From assembly GCA_025084515.1 (NCBI GenBank), contig JAJAGP010001646.1, forward strand, positions 62,001-126,000: a DNA stretch of 64,000 nt, written 5' to 3'. The translations under genes were made by a program, and so were the position numbers. The stretch is from Ancistrus triradiatus. Lineage: Eukaryota > Chordata > Actinopteri > Siluriformes > Loricariidae. Below are positions 12,451 through 24,115 of this stretch, piece after piece (the first letter of the stretch is position 1; every line of letters begins with the position of its first letter). Under the pieces are notes generated by a model. It saw nothing but the letters and a program-made list of their open reading frames with translations, did not search any database and was not told the origin of the DNA.

Positions 12451-12604
12451 TATATATAATGCCCATATTGGGCTGTTCTTGTGGCAGGTCTTTGCAAACT
12501 ACCGTATATATTGTACAGACCTTTACCTCAACTCTATCAGACACCTTAAAGATGCACGATAATGAAAGTGAGCAAGGTCTTATTGTCTAACATCTGAAGC
12601 CTGG

Positions 12605-12975
12605 CGGGTCAGAATTTGATGTAAACAACATGAAAGCATGGATCCACCTTATTTTGTAACAGCAATTCAGGCTGGTGGTGGTGGTATAATGGTGGGGGGG
12701 ATATTTTCTTGGCACACTTTGAGCCACTTACTACCAATTAAGCATCATGTAAATGCTACAACCTACCCGAGAATTGTTGATCATGCCTATCCATGTATGA
12801 CCACAGTGTACCATCTACTGATGGCTACTTCCAGCAGGAAAACATGCCAAGTCACAAAGCTCAAATCATCTCATACTGGCTTCCTGAACATCACAATGAG
12901 TTCACTGTACTCAGTTGGCTTCCATAGTCACCAGCTCTCAATCCAACTGAATAAGTGGCCAGTGAGTGTACATAT
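12605..12975 (+). mobile_element. Tc1/mariner family C, deleted copy
   Basis: Starts abruptly inside the transposase (GGGTCAGAATTTG, AACATGAAAGCATGG). It carries the GGGGIMV...FSWHTL core and a QQ-N-P second-Asp region with Glu in place of Asp. At about 12945 CTCAATCCAACTGA is joined straight to the terminal AATAAGTGGCCAGTGAGTG. The transposase C-terminus and subterminal DNA are therefore missing by an internal deletion. A 120-codon frame (12638-13000) covers it but is a remnant. Confidence 0.8.
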
Positions 12976-14197
12976 AGCATTCTCATCTTCTTGCTTCTAA
13001 CAAATGTAATGTATATTTTTTACTTGTCATTATGTAGTCTCCTGAAATTTGCTTTATTTGCTTTCTTACCCCCTGCTAGACGATGCTAGGATTGCATGTA
13101 AACCTAATTTAAAATGATTATTTTACACATTAACTAAAAAAATCTTATTGGAGTTTGACCATTTCTCATGGATTCTGCTTTGTAGTACACCAAGTAACAA
13201 AACCATCCACTATTGACTGATCATATAGAACAATTATTACAGCATTCATAATTGCCTTTTATTATTTCCCCAAACATGACACATTATATAATCAGAGCAA
13301 TTGCAAACCTTTTCAATGAGCAGCAATACATGTCTAATATTCCATCTCTTATTTATGTCTTCTCTTGTCAGTATGTTCTCGTGTTCCTCTCCCCATCATT
13401 TCCTATTTTCCTGCTGCCATGGCTGAAATCCCTTTGAACTAAATGATGGCATCCGAAAGCATGTTTTGCTCCCACACCCTCTTTTGTCTATTCACTGTAG
13501 GAGCTGTAATTGACTTTATGTTAGTTCCACTCCTGCTTTATTCACCATAGCTGATGGGAGCACTCAGCAGAGAGCTAGAGATATGTCATACAATCCAATC
13601 TCCTGCTCCGGTTCTGATTGCATAGACGATTTAATTAAAGGCAACAATGAACACTTCCCCCCAACCCCCTGCTCCATCACCCCAACATCAACCTGAAGCA
13701 CCTCACAGAAGTGCTGAATCCCCTCCTCTCTGTTGACAGCATTTTCTCTCTAGTCCCTACTAAAATCATGCACCACCTTGAGACTCCTTGTATAGACTAA
13801 TAGTTACAGCATCAAACAACCTGATCATTGGCAAGTATGCAACAGTGTGATGTACGTTCTAGAACAGGAGTACAACATGAAACCAGCTCGGGTCTGAGAA
13901 CTGGGTTTGTAATATCCTTGGCTACCTTATTATTAATGCACTGGAATGGATTTATGCATGTGTGGATCTTAGTGAAGGCTGCAGTTCAGCTTAGAATACA
14001 CTTATACATGAATTAAAGGAAAAAACATGCAATAAGTGACATGAGGGATATATTGGGACATTTTAAATAAAAGTTAAATATATAAACATTCAGCTGTTTT
14101 CAATAAACCAATCTAATCAGAACAATTTAAATATAGCAATTGGTTTCTCCAAATTCAACACAAAATGCCAATTTAAATCACTAATGCATTCTCAGAA
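12976..14197. other. Unique-looking DNA
   Basis: No mobile element was recognised. 13540-13690 holds GATTTAATTAAAGGCAACAA and neighbouring unique sequence of the sort seen in conserved non-coding elements, but conservation cannot be tested here. Confidence 0.35.
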
Positions 14198-14960
14198 TTA
14201 TACAGCCCCTTCATGACAAGTGTACTTAGTACTTATAGAGCACACTTCTGCAGTTATCACCTGCTGCATATGTGATGCATAGCCATACACCAGCTTCTGG
14301 CAGCATCCTGTAAGCAATGTGTTCTGTTCAGCATATGGTTCATTCTTCCTTCTCCAGACATACCGCTGATCCACACAGAACAGAATCAAAAAACTTCTTT
14401 GGCTAAGTTATATGATTTTGAGAATACTGGAGCCAACCTTTCATGTGCTTTGGGTCAGTAGAGATATACATCTTGGAATTCAGGGATGGACCTTCAGCAT
14501 TTAGAATGCACCTTACTGTGCAAACTGAAACCTCAGTGCCTGCTGCCACCAATTCTGGGTTTTGACCATCTGGCTCCTCATCAATCTGGTGTCAGCCAGT
14601 AACGGCTTCCTCGTTCTGCGACGTCCAGGTAGTGTAGCCATTGTTCCTTTCAATTTGAACTCGCAAACTATGAGCTGTATCTCTAGGAACATTCAGTGCC
14701 TTTGCTATCTTTTTTGTATCCTTTTCCTGATTTGTGAAAGGTATTGATCTTTTCTCTTAACTTTTTCTATAACTATTTTTTGACTTATTTCAAAATTCTT
14801 TCGCCATATTTCTAACGTGATCAAATGTCACATAAAAAAATACCCTAGCCAGTTCAGGTATTTGATGTGTTTTGTCTCAAGCACACTTGATGCAACTAAT
14901 CAAGGGCTTCATTAGTTGCATCAGGTGTGCTTGAGACAACACTTGATTTCCAAATGTGTG
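14198..14960 (-). mobile_element. Tc1-like relic (family I)
   Basis: On the minus strand, 14740-14620 reads as a Tc1-type helix-turn-helix block (FHKSGKGYKKIAKALNVPRDT, split as FHKSGKGYKKIAK and ALNVPRDT). 14390-14300 reads VWRRKNEPYAEQNTLLT, the segment just after the first catalytic Asp in Tc1 transposases. The middle and C-terminus are deleted or scrambled. The upstream end contains the palindrome at 14872-14939. No intact TIR pair was found. Confidence 0.65.
14872..14939. repeat. Near-perfect 33-bp-arm palindrome
   Basis: The left arm from 14872 to 14904 (TGTCTCAAGCACAC...ATCAAG) pairs with 14907-14939 across a 2-bp spacer, with two mismatches. It lies at the edge of the Tc1-like relic. 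Confidence 0.9.
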
Positions 14961-16955
14961 CTCTTATGAGGGACTCTATTCGGGGGTTAAATAATTTTGA
15001 GATTGCAGTAGTCAAGTGGTATTTTGTGTTGATTTTGGAGATATCACTTGTTACATTAGTTGCGTTGAGCTATTTAAATTGCTCTTGTTTCACTGGTTTA
15101 TTGCAAACAGCTGAAAGCTTACTATAGGTACTATAGGTATCATTCAATAAACAATCATAAACACAAATTACAAAACAAAAACATTCTTTCGGGTTCTGTT
15201 ATGGGGCAAGAATGTTTATTCTGGTGCATAACTAATAAACAGTGCTATATAGAGTTAAATAATTTGCACAATGGATGCTAAGTTGCAGTTGTGTTAACAG
15301 ATTCAACAACTATTCAACCAACCATTGTTCCAAATGCAGCATAATGCAGTGTATACCCTTAATGCAGGGAATGATCAGCAAAAACAAGGTGGAGCTCCAT
15401 ATCTTTTGTCACTTTTGACTGACAAAGTGCTTTTGGGAAAGTGGATGGGGGTTAACTGGCTTTTGAGCAATGTGTGCACTCGGGTCCATGTCATTTAGAA
15501 GGGGCTGCAGTTCACTCGATATCTATCATCTAAGGCTGTCCTCTCACACAGATGCGGATCAGCGCACAGTATATTTGATTCAACAGGGTCACAAGGTGGT
15601 GCCTGAAGACATTAATAAACTCGGCAAGTCTTTGAGTCTGAGGAGTCGCTTGACCTCGGTGATCTGAGCAAACCCAACAATGAAATGAAAGACCAACATG
15701 AATGGAGCTACACTAACACTTTGAAGTGGTGGTCTATGATCTAAAATACACTAGTCTGGGACAGGGTTTATTTCTGTTTATCGAAAGGAAATGTACTGAG
15801 TTGGTTCAAACTAGAACTATTACAATTCAATACTAGCTATCATAGTGGGGCTAATACTAGCCTATTAAGCTGATACATTTTCAGGAACATGTACAATATG
15901 CTATGAATTTGTATATAACATACATACATTGTTATTCTCAGTGGTAAGGGTAAAAATGCATAGTATTGTGGCAACAATTTTGTGTAACTGGTTATGTATA
16001 ATGTAGATCATTTAAAAAAAACATTCGTTCACTGCTAGTCGGTATTAGGCACTCTGACATGATGATTAACACTGCAAATCAGGAAAAAAAATATGCAAAT
16101 GGTATATTCTGACAGATTTAATGAAATAAAATAATTTCCAAAATGGTTTAAACTGTGTTAGTTGCAAAATAAAGGCTCATATTTTGCAATCCTATTGAAC
16201 ATTCTGTTACAGGAGTAACAAAGTGTCTGCTTCTTTCACTCTTTCAAATAAATTGTTCCGATTTATAGGAATCACATCTTATCATTTCTTTTCACGTTGT
16301 CCTGTCTCATGATTGCTCGGCATGTCCCATATCAGAGAGCTGAGCCTAGGAGAAAATCACTAGCTCTCTAATTGCACACACATCCACAATGGTCTTCCTG
16401 TACACCTGCTTATTCTTTTTATTGAATAAAATATGCAGAAAGAAAGAATTTGCATGGGGAATTTGAGTCCTTATTACATTCTGTTTGCTTATTCATGTAT
16501 TTTTGCCCGACATTAATTAAAAGAGGGATGAGTGAGATATCAAGAGAGAGGAAGATGATGAGACACTGGGACTTTCTTCTTCCAAGCAATTGCAATATGG
16601 CCAAAGGGACTGTGCTAACCCACTTTTAACAGCTGATTACAGGGCTGTGCTTCAAATAAAGGAAGTCCAGATCTGACACTGTAAAACACTTGAAACCCTC
16701 TGGAGATGTTTTGGCTGTAGCTCTGGTAGGGAATCAAAGTCAGCCCAATATCAGGCAGTTTTAAGCTTTCAGCCCTCAGAGACATAAAGGCATGTTCTGT
16801 TAGGAAGTTTAGAGACATAAAGATCTGTTCTGAAAGGCATACTGTTTTGCTATGAACTAGTTCTAAAGATAATGTTATTCAAAGCAAAGGATGAATTCAT
16901 AAAATAAATACATAAATAAACACCCTGAATTTTCACACAAATTACTAAGGCTACC
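14961..16955. other. Unique-looking DNA with candidate CNE
   Basis: No transposon protein signature was recognised. 16240-16620 is TE-free and contains an octamer-type ATTTGCAT (16450), ACATTAATTAAAA (16511) and CAATTGCAATATGGCC. That is the texture of a conserved non-coding element, though this is only an inference. Confidence 0.35.
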
Positions 16956-17060
16956 AGGTGCTCAGGTGGCACAGCGGTCTAACATGTTTGCCCACCTATG
17001 CAGTGACTTGGGTTTGAGTCCCGACTGTACCTTCCAGAGCATGGGTGAGATATTTATTTA
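16956..17060 (+). repeat. Second type of tRNA-derived SINE head
   Basis: GCTCAGGTGGCACAGCGG is an A-box-like start and GGGTTTGAGTCCC is a B box about 45 bp downstream, as in a tRNA-derived SINE. The body beyond 17050 is replaced by another repeat. Confidence 0.65.
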
Positions 17061-17335
17061 CTTATTTAACATCACGTCAGCATCAATGGTTATTCATGGC
17101 AGAAGCAAAGGTTATATCAATACCAGTCAAGCATACTCACACTGAGATCATTTAGAGAGATCAGTTAATCTATTGGAGATCTTTGGAATGGGGAGGAGAC
17201 CAGAGAACCAAGACAAAACCCACACAGAAACAGGGATGGCATACAAGCTCCACACAGGTGAAGTCCGAGGTCAGGATTTAACAGGGGATCTCTGGTTATG
17301 TGTGGCTACCATGTTAAACTGCTTGTGCCACTGTG
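17060..17335 (-). repeat. DANA/Mermaid-like SINE fragment
   Basis: Read on the minus strand: GTGTGGAGCTTGTATGCC, then TGTGTGGGTTTTGTC and CTGGTCTCCTCCCCATTCC. These are the hallmark central motifs of DANA-type fish SINEs. Diverged. Confidence 0.6.
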
Positions 17336-17399
17336 GCATCCTGCATCTTCCAGCCAGGTCAGATATCACGTACATGTATGATTGGCAGTGTCTGAGGTA

Positions 17400-17530
17400 A
17401 AGGAGCATCCCCCGGAGCTACATCCATCATGCAGGCGATGTGATGGACTGGTGTCCTGCACTACACCTCTACCCTGCATTCTCTGGAATGGGTTCTGCAA
17501 CCCGTATCCCTTACGTGGACAAGTGAGGAT
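17400..17530 (+). repeat. SINE/LINE 3' tail repeat
   Basis: ATGGACTGGTGTCCTGCA followed by GGAATGGGTTCTGCAACC and an A-rich end match the tail unit seen at 23400 and 53745. Confidence 0.5.
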
Positions 17531-17639
17531 ACAATATTGAAATAAAATCAAATAAATATTCGATTTATGCTAGCTAGGACTAGGTGAGTACACCAAGCAT
17601 TCCTGCGATGCATCTGAAATTGGATCCTATTTACCATTT

Positions 17640-18215
17640 AGTGTTCTATTTAGGGTGTCGGCCATTTTGTAGAGTTGTCCGAATTCTCAGTGGACAAATC
17701 GATGCCCTCTATAGTACACTACTTTGTTACCCATAATGCACCGTAAATATATTGGACAACCAATGTACACTACTTACGGACTAAAATACCACAATGCATA
17801 GTGGTTTCCTTCAGCTTTACTCGGCAAAGATGGCGGATAAATCCGAAACCACCAGAGTGATGAATTCCGTGTACAAATATAAGTACAAAATGTTATTTAA
17901 TGACTATTAAACCACAAACAGTTGATAATGTGTTTACAGGTGAAAATAGTGCATTTAATATTTATGTATTCTTCATGGATTTAGTTCGTCAGACAAATGA
18001 GTGCAGTTTTACACTTGACAAGTAGTATTGTCAGCTACATTAAAACATCGCTAAACTTACTCCAAAGTCTTGTGACTGTATTGGTGGGCTTATTGATGTT
18101 TCGGTGACGAAAGGTCAAGATAATTTGTTTCCGGCGTAAGTAAGTGTTGTCTGAATTCCCTCATTTGTGTCGCTCGCTGCTACCCTATATAGTGTTCTTC
18201 ATAAAACCACAATAA
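17640..18215. repeat. Promoter-motif-bearing dispersed repeat (putative)
   Basis: Contains GGCCATTTTGTAG, a split ZNF143/SBS-like ACTAC...CCCATAATGC (17718-17740), and AAGATGGCGG (17827-17836), the core of the YY1 site. The two ends share TATAGTGTTCTTC/TTTAGTGTTCTAT-like and TGTC(C/T)GAATTC segments in a repeated arrangement. I recognise it as similar to a repeat common in teleosts, but no second full copy is in the window. Confidence 0.4.
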
Positions 18216-18635
18216 AAATCACAGAAATGCTAAAGATATCATGACTTGCCTCACTACAAATCAGCCGAATCTTAGGTCTGGGAATCTGTGTGTAGCCATT
18301 TTAAATTCACAGCTAAACCAGAGAAAATCTTGCTGTGGATTATGCAAATGCAGACAATCCCCAGCCAAGTGTACAATATGTACACTTGAAAATGTCAACC
18401 AAGTAATCTAGTTGAAATAGACCTGCATTCCAGGTTTGGGATGATTCTTATAATGACTAATCTTCCATGAACACTATGCAGAAATGAACTGAGCCAGAGC
18501 ATGAAACAGAAAGGTACAAAAAAAGGGCATAGATAATCACAAAAAAGAGGGAAAGGTGATCAAGAACTTGCACTGGCAGCATCCTTGGGTTTAATAAACA
18601 ATGCACTCTGGCAGCATCTGCTGGAGCCGGTGGAA

Positions 18636-18638
<3 letters not shown>
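18216..18638. other. Unique-looking DNA
   Basis: Nothing recognised. Confidence 0.4.

Positions 18639-18688
<50 letters not shown>
18639..18688. repeat. (AC)25 microsatellite
   Basis: Uninterrupted AC dinucleotides for 50 bp. Confidence 0.98.
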
Positions 18689-18690
<2 letters not shown>

Positions 18691-18963
18691 AGCTTGCCTT
18701 TATATCACTGTGAGGACCTTCCACTGACATAATACTACTGCAGCTAATGAATGTTACACCTACACCCAACCTAAGCCTTAATTACTTAAAGGAAATGTTT
18801 TAGCTCTTTTCTCACTGCAAAAGGACATGCAATTTTTAGTAAAAAAAACAAAAAAACAAACACTTTCTTTGTGGGGACCAGCAAAATGTCCCAACAAGGT
18901 AAAAAATGTCAGATCTCCTTAGCCATTTTTGCTTGTGGGGACATTTGGTCCTCACAATGATAT

Positions 18964-18966
<3 letters not shown>
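18689..18966. repeat. Microsatellite-associated fish repeat
   Basis: GTGAGGACCTTCCACTGACA, TACACCCAACCTAAGCC, GTGGGGACCAGCAAAATGTC and GTGGGGACATTTGGTCC form a unit typical of a fish repeat that sits between CA microsatellites, as it does here. Confidence 0.6.
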
Positions 18967-19012
<46 letters not shown>

Positions 19013-19042
19013 GCGCACGCACGCACGCACCCCCACGCACAC
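18967..19042. repeat. Compound (AC)n-(GC/ACGC)n microsatellite
   Basis: AC repeats to 19010, then GCGCGCACGCACGC and related units to about 19042. Confidence 0.97.
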
Positions 19043-19089
19043 AAGCTGCAAATACAAGTCAAGGTAGGGTGCATACTGGTGTCTGATAA

Positions 19090-19860
19090 TTGATTCATAA
19101 TCTAATTTGTATTTCAGACAGGCAAGGATTTTTGACTCCTTCAGATAATGACAATTATCTCCTTTGCTTTAATGTTTTAATTTTTGCAGCAGACACTATT
19201 ATGTGGGAACAGATAGGGAGGGGAGCGTCGATTAAAATAGCAACCTTGCTCGGGTTCGCAGCTTCGAAGCAACTCGTCCTATCAGGGAGAATGCACGCGG
19301 GAAGCATCTCTAAATCCCTGGCGCTTAGCATATTGTATGCCAGTGGCTGGTAAATTAGTCACAACTGAAACATCCTAATTAACGGATATGAGCTTAACCT
19401 ACTTATCAGTACATGGTATTCTGTTTTATTTTGTTTGTTTTTGTTTTCTATTTTTATTTATGTAATTTTGGAGTGGTTTGAGCTGTGTTTGCATGTGTCT
19501 GTGTGTGGTGAGGTGATGAGTTAGGGATTCTTTGGCAGACTTGGGACTCGCCATGTTTTCACTGAATTAGGTCTTTCCATGTTTTCATTCAGCTGGTGGT
19601 TTTTAAACGAGTGCTGAGGATCTCGCTATCTCACCATGTCTCTCTTCCACCCACTCGTATGTTACCACCGAGCTGCTTGCGCAGCTAAAATTGTGCCCGC
19701 GATGTCAGGTGTCAAGAAGCATGGCTGACAGCCTGGCATTACCAATCAGGCGGCTGGGGTCGCATGAAAACACAACGTCTTGCTCCTGCACTCTCCAATA
19801 GTGGAATGGAAAAAATTCTCCTGGCTCTGGAATGAATGTATTTGCAAATGATACAGTACT
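19090..19860. promoter_or_regulatory. Candidate conserved non-coding / enhancer block
   Basis: TE-free, with more CpG than its surroundings. It contains homeodomain-like TAATTAACGG (19376), GATTAAAATAG (19230), a TGACAGCCTGGCA motif with CCAAT (19727-19747), ATTTGCAAAT-like octamer sequence (19851) and GCATATTGTATGCC. No splice-consistent exon was found; the 87-codon frame at 19090-19353 has no recognisable domain. This is an inference from texture only. Confidence 0.3.
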
Positions 19861-19978
19861 TATCTACTTATCCATTCTCTGTCTTAATCTCTCTCTGTCT
19901 CTCTCTTTTTCTGATTCTCTTCTTTTCTTTAATAGGAAAGAAAGCTAAAAAGCAAGTAAACTACTCTGCAGTAAATGT

Positions 19979-20176
19979 ATACATTTACATTTACAGCATT
20001 TAGCAGACACCTTTATCCAGAGCAACTTGTAACTGATACAGTCTTACAATCCAAGCAATTGTGGGTTAAGGGTCTTGCTCAAGAACCCAACAGTGGCAGC
20101 TTGGCAAAGGTGGGATTTGAACCCTGGACCTTTTGGTCCATAGTCCAGTACCTTAACCGCTAGGCTACCACAGTCC
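19979..20176 (-). repeat. tRNA-derived SINE, well preserved
   Basis: Minus strand: the head at 20176 leftward includes the A box TAGCCTAGCGGTTAAGG and the B box GGTTCAAATCCC. The body follows (TTGGGTTCTTGAGCAAG, CAATTGCTTGG, CAGTCTTAC rev.), then the tail GCTAAATGCTG. RNA polymerase III promoter boxes are intact by eye. It is close to the copies at 22312, 44118 and 49478. Confidence 0.88.
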
Positions 20177-21326
20177 ATGTGGTGGAACATGCCTTATATT
20201 AGGAGTGTCTGAACAATATAACCAATAAAAGTTACTCTTTGCCAAACTATATGTTTTATCCAATTATTATTCAAAAACATTGTTATTATTAAAAAACCCT
20301 ATAATTTATTCATATGTCTTGAAATAATTTCTTAAAACATTTTGGCAATAATAATATATTATATTTCTTTAAAACATCTGAAACTGCACCTTTAAAATAT
20401 TTTAGGCTAAACATTGCATTTAAGTTATTTCAAAGTAATGGATCATAAAATATTACTATTAATATATACCATTGTATTTCAACCATTTAGCATTAAAACT
20501 TCTTCATTAACAATTAGACTAAACATTCTTTAAGGGCATAACATTTAACATAGCAGTGTAAAACTAAAAATACCTCACTTCTTTTCATTTGCTGCAGCAG
20601 GCTTAAATGTCATGACATGCTAATGAAAGCAACTGCTTTCTAGCTAGCTAGCTAATCAGTGTAGTGCTGCACAGTGCAAGATGAATTGCATTATAGTCAC
20701 TTCAACATTCTGATAAATATGGTAAAATTACTTCAATACATGATTTTTATCTGGTGTTTGCTTCCATGCCTTTGCATGTGACGCTAATGCTAACACAAAC
20801 TCTGTGTTAAATTCGTTTTTTAAACCTTTATGATGCCTAAAATATTTGAACATGTGAATGTGTATTTTTGGAGGGAAAAAAATCTGGGTGAAACACAGTC
20901 TTTGACAAGAGTGCAAAGCTAAATTAAAAGTAAATATCATGTGTCAAACACATTTTGTCTTAATGACTAAAACTTGGCCAAGGAGATTATATTCTTTTTT
21001 TATTTCTATTCTATTTAAAAATATATATTTATTGATTTCTTTATTTATTGCTGATCTAATTCATTAAGTACGCTGTCTTTTGACATGGCATTTGACATCA
21101 CAGCAAGATTGTCCATACCCTTAGTGCACCCACCTTTAAAAAAAATATGAAAACGTTCACACTGGTAACCAAGCATATTAGAAAATGAAATACAGTTTCT
21201 GCCACCTGACACTTCAATTTGGACCTTGCTGACTGCAAGAGCTGCCAGGTTCCTGGCCTGCCAGCTGTGATGGAGGAGACCCCAAATATCATTTAACCGA
21301 TCCGACCTGTGAGGGTAATGCACATA
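20177..21326. other. AT-rich unique DNA
   Basis: Nothing recognised. 20220-20560 is strongly AT-rich with TTTAAAACAT-like near-repeats. 21045-21320 carries overlapping anonymous frames of up to 102 codons. Confidence 0.45.
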
Positions 21327-21434
21327 CAGTGGCCCCAAATAGAATTTGGACACTTAAGCACACTTACAAATGTGTGAATTTCACTGCATTAGGAAAAACT
21401 TCATCTTTGACCTTCTTGTGCAATGGATCTACAA
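21327..21434 (+). mobile_element. Tc1-type TIR end, family H
   Basis: TA (21325-21326) followed by CAGTGGCCCCAAATAGAATT and TTTGGACACTTAAGC looks like a Tc1 terminus. It is cut off after about 100 bp by family C sequence. Confidence 0.55.
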
Positions 21435-22235
21435 ATACTGGCCACTGTGTTAGGCAGAACTGTTCAGCTGCTCATTAACGCAAATACCTAATCAGCCAAT
21501 CACGTGTCAGAAACACAATACATTAACACATGTAGACATAACCAAGAGGACATGATAAAGTTCAAACCAAGCATCAGAATGGTGATTTTAAGAAAGGTGA
21601 TTTATCTGACTTTGAACGTGGCATGGTTGTTGCTAAATGGCCCGAGTACGTCAGAAACTGCTGATATCTACTGGGATTTCCATGCACAGCCATATCAAGG
21701 GTTTACAGAGAATGAGACTGAGTTCAGTTCTCTGGGTGACAGTAACTCAAATAAGTACTCATTACAACTGAGCATCTCTGGTCACACAACATGGCGAACC
21801 TTGAAGCACCTTGAAGGGTGCCACTACTGTCAGCTAAGAACAGGCAACTGAGGCTACAATTTATACAACCAAAATTGGAAAAAAAGATCACCAGTTCAGC
21901 AGGAAAAAAACGTTGCCAGTTCTGACGCGTTCTGAGAGATTTCTGCTGTGACATTCAGATGGTAGACGTGAACAACATGAAAGCATGGCTCCATCCTGTC
22001 TTGCATCAATGGTTCAGGCTGGTGGTGGTGTAATGGGGTGGGGAATAATTTTCTGCACACACTGGGCCAGTTAATACCATTTGAGCATCATTAATACTCC
22101 TACCCGAGTATTGCTGCTGACCTTGTCCATCCCTTTATGACCACAGGGTACCATCTTCTACGCGCCATGTCACAAAGCTCAAATCATCTCAAGCTGGTCT
22201 TGTGAACTTGACAATAATGGCTAATACAGTGACCT
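21435..22235 (+). mobile_element. Tc1/mariner family C, degraded copy
   Basis: Starts with GGCCACTGTGTTAGGCA, the family C terminus. It continues with AATCAGCCAATCACGTG, GACTTTGAACGTGGCATGG (early transposase), CAGAAACTGCTGAT, CAGCTAAGAACAGGCAACTG and AACATGAAAGCATGG, then ends at 22235 before the C-terminus. Several internal deletions; no usable frame. The same family occurs at 12605 and 42581. Confidence 0.82.
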
Positions 22236-22311
22236 TGTTTGTACAAGCAGATTTTCTAGCCCTTTTCTCAAATCTTACTTCCCTATTCATAGCCATTTTT
22301 GCCGTTATGTT

Positions 22312-22508
22312 TAACATTTACATTTACAGCATTTAGCAGACGCCCTTATCCACAGCGACTTACAATTGATACCCCAAGCAATTGTGGGTTAAGGGCCTTG
22401 CTCAAGGACCCAACAGTGGCAGCTTTTGGCTGAGGTGGGATTAGAACCCTAGACCTTCTGGTTCATAGTCCTGCACCTAAACCTTAACCACTAGGCCACC
22501 ACAGTCCC
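22312..22508 (-). repeat. tRNA-derived SINE, well preserved
   Basis: Same structure as the copy at 19979-20176: head GTGGTGGCCTAGTGGTTAAG at the right, B box GGTTCTAATCCC, conserved body, tail at 22312. It lies 77 bp past the end of the family C relic. Confidence 0.85.
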
Positions 22509-22822
22509 ATGTCCCACAGTCCCAGCTGGTTCAAAGACTACATAATGGATGTAGTCAGTTAGCTTGAATTTTTACCCAAGTGAGCCTAAAAGATTGACCG
22601 CAAGTATAGTTCATCACATTAACTATAAAAAAGGAAAAGCACACGTACACAAATGTGTCTGTTCTTTTGAATTTATTTTAAACATAATGTTTTTTTAACG
22701 TATTTTAAAATCTATCTTTGGGTAAACTGATCTGTTTACAGTGAAATTCACACATATGCAAGTATGGCATATGTGTTCAAACACTCTCCCCCAGTGCATT
22801 AAAGACAAGCACAATTGTGCGC

Positions 22823-22869
<47 letters not shown>

Positions 22870-23369
22870 TGCTCAGCACTCGGCTCTCACACACAATCTC
22901 ATTTTAATTGACTGCATTGTCTGGTATCTGGCTGGGGGAAGGAGCACCTCCACCCATATCTCTCCTCCCAGCCGCTCTGAGGAGTAGCTACAATCCAATA
23001 AGCTTACAACCACATCTATTACATACTGCAGAAACATTTCCATCTTCAAACTTTGTGTGCTTGGCATTATTTGTATAATGACCAAATAATTGGAAAATGT
23101 ATTTAATTACAAAGGCTACACTCATGACAGTAATATGGAATGATATGTTTAGGAAATGATTAGAATAAGCAGAAACAGACGACTGTGCATTGTCTCTTAA
23201 CTACATCATTGATGAAGTAGTTCAGATATTCAAAATCAGCTTTTGTTTTCATAAAGTCTTTTAATTTAGTTTGTATTTTAACATATTTTGTCATTTGTAC
23301 ATATTTAATTGACATCAATTGGAGATATCCTTCTTTCTGTTTTGTGGGCCTATTTTAGGTGTTGTAAGG
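22509..23369. other. Unique DNA with AC microsatellite
   Basis: Apart from the microsatellite at 22825-22866, nothing was recognised. 22880-23060 is unique and moderately GC-rich. Confidence 0.4.
22825..22866. repeat. (AC)21 microsatellite
   Basis: Uninterrupted AC dinucleotides. Confidence 0.98.
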
Positions 23370-23480
23370 CTTGGAGATCCTGCCTAGAGGACACAGGATG
23401 CAGGCATAAAGCATCCCTGGATGGGACACCAGTCCACATGAGCACCCTGTGTGTAACGATATTGAGGGACATTTTAACAC
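23370..23480 (+). repeat. SINE/LINE 3' tail repeat
   Basis: GATGGGACACCAGTCCACAT with flanking GGCATAAAGCATCCCTG matches the tail unit at 3740, 17435 and 53745. Confidence 0.5.
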
Positions 23481-23689
23481 ACATCTGTAGTTAAAAGGTG
23501 TGAATGGTTTTTTAGGGAACCAAATGTTCAAAAGCCACAAAAGTTCAGTATGACTACATTCTTCTCCAGTCCTAGATGTCCAGTGTGTGGGTACTATTAA
23601 CCTTTAATTTGCATTTGCTAGTCATACACTATTTCAAAATACACTGAGATTTTAGAGCAACATAAGCTGCCTTCAAAACGACATCTTTT

Positions 23690-24115
23690 CTAGGGACATC
23701 CATGCATTTTTCAACAAGACAATGCAAAACAAGCCAAATCAGAAAAAGTGAGGGCCGAAATATGTAAATCCCTTGCAGTATTTCTTTATGGAATATTGTT
23801 TTTAAACCTTTCCATCATTTTCACACATCTGTTAATAAACTGGAGATCCTCTGCCCATCTTTACCCCTCAAAGACTCTTATGTGGATACTGTTTTTGTGC
23901 CAAATCATGATTATAATCACCTGCTGACTTTATCTGTTTGAAATCCCATCATTATTGACTTCTGTTTTTACCTCATTACTAATGCTAAATTGCCCCATCC
24001 CAACTTTTTTTGGAATGTGTTGCAGGCCTGAAATGCAGGGATGAATGATTACTCACAAATAAAATGAAGTTGACAAGAAAAGAACTGTGGTTTGTGGTTG
24101 TACCAAGCATATTTA
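23690..24115 (+). mobile_element. Tc1/mariner relic, family G (3' half)
   Basis: AGGGACATCCATGCATTTTT followed by CAACAAGACAATGCAAAAC encodes the FQQDNAK second-Asp segment. TCCCAACTTTTTTTGGAATG with GTGTTGCAGGC near 24000 is the characteristic 3' terminal region of one teleost Tc1/mariner family. The 5' half is absent. Confidence 0.6.

Larger units (their letters stand above)
10998..12500. repeat. 15-bp perfect inverted flanks around Tc1 B
   Basis: AGTTTGCAAAGACCT at 10998-11012 is the exact reverse complement of AGGTCTTTGCAAACT at 12486-12500. These lie outside the transposon's own TIRs (about 11026 and 12450). Confidence 0.7.

Noticed and set aside
18560..19057. Cys/Val-repeat proteins
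   Set aside because: They are translations of AC/GT microsatellites.
19979..20176. Genuine tRNA gene
   Set aside because: A and B boxes are present but no cloverleaf acceptor or anticodon arms are maintained. The body and tail identify a SINE.
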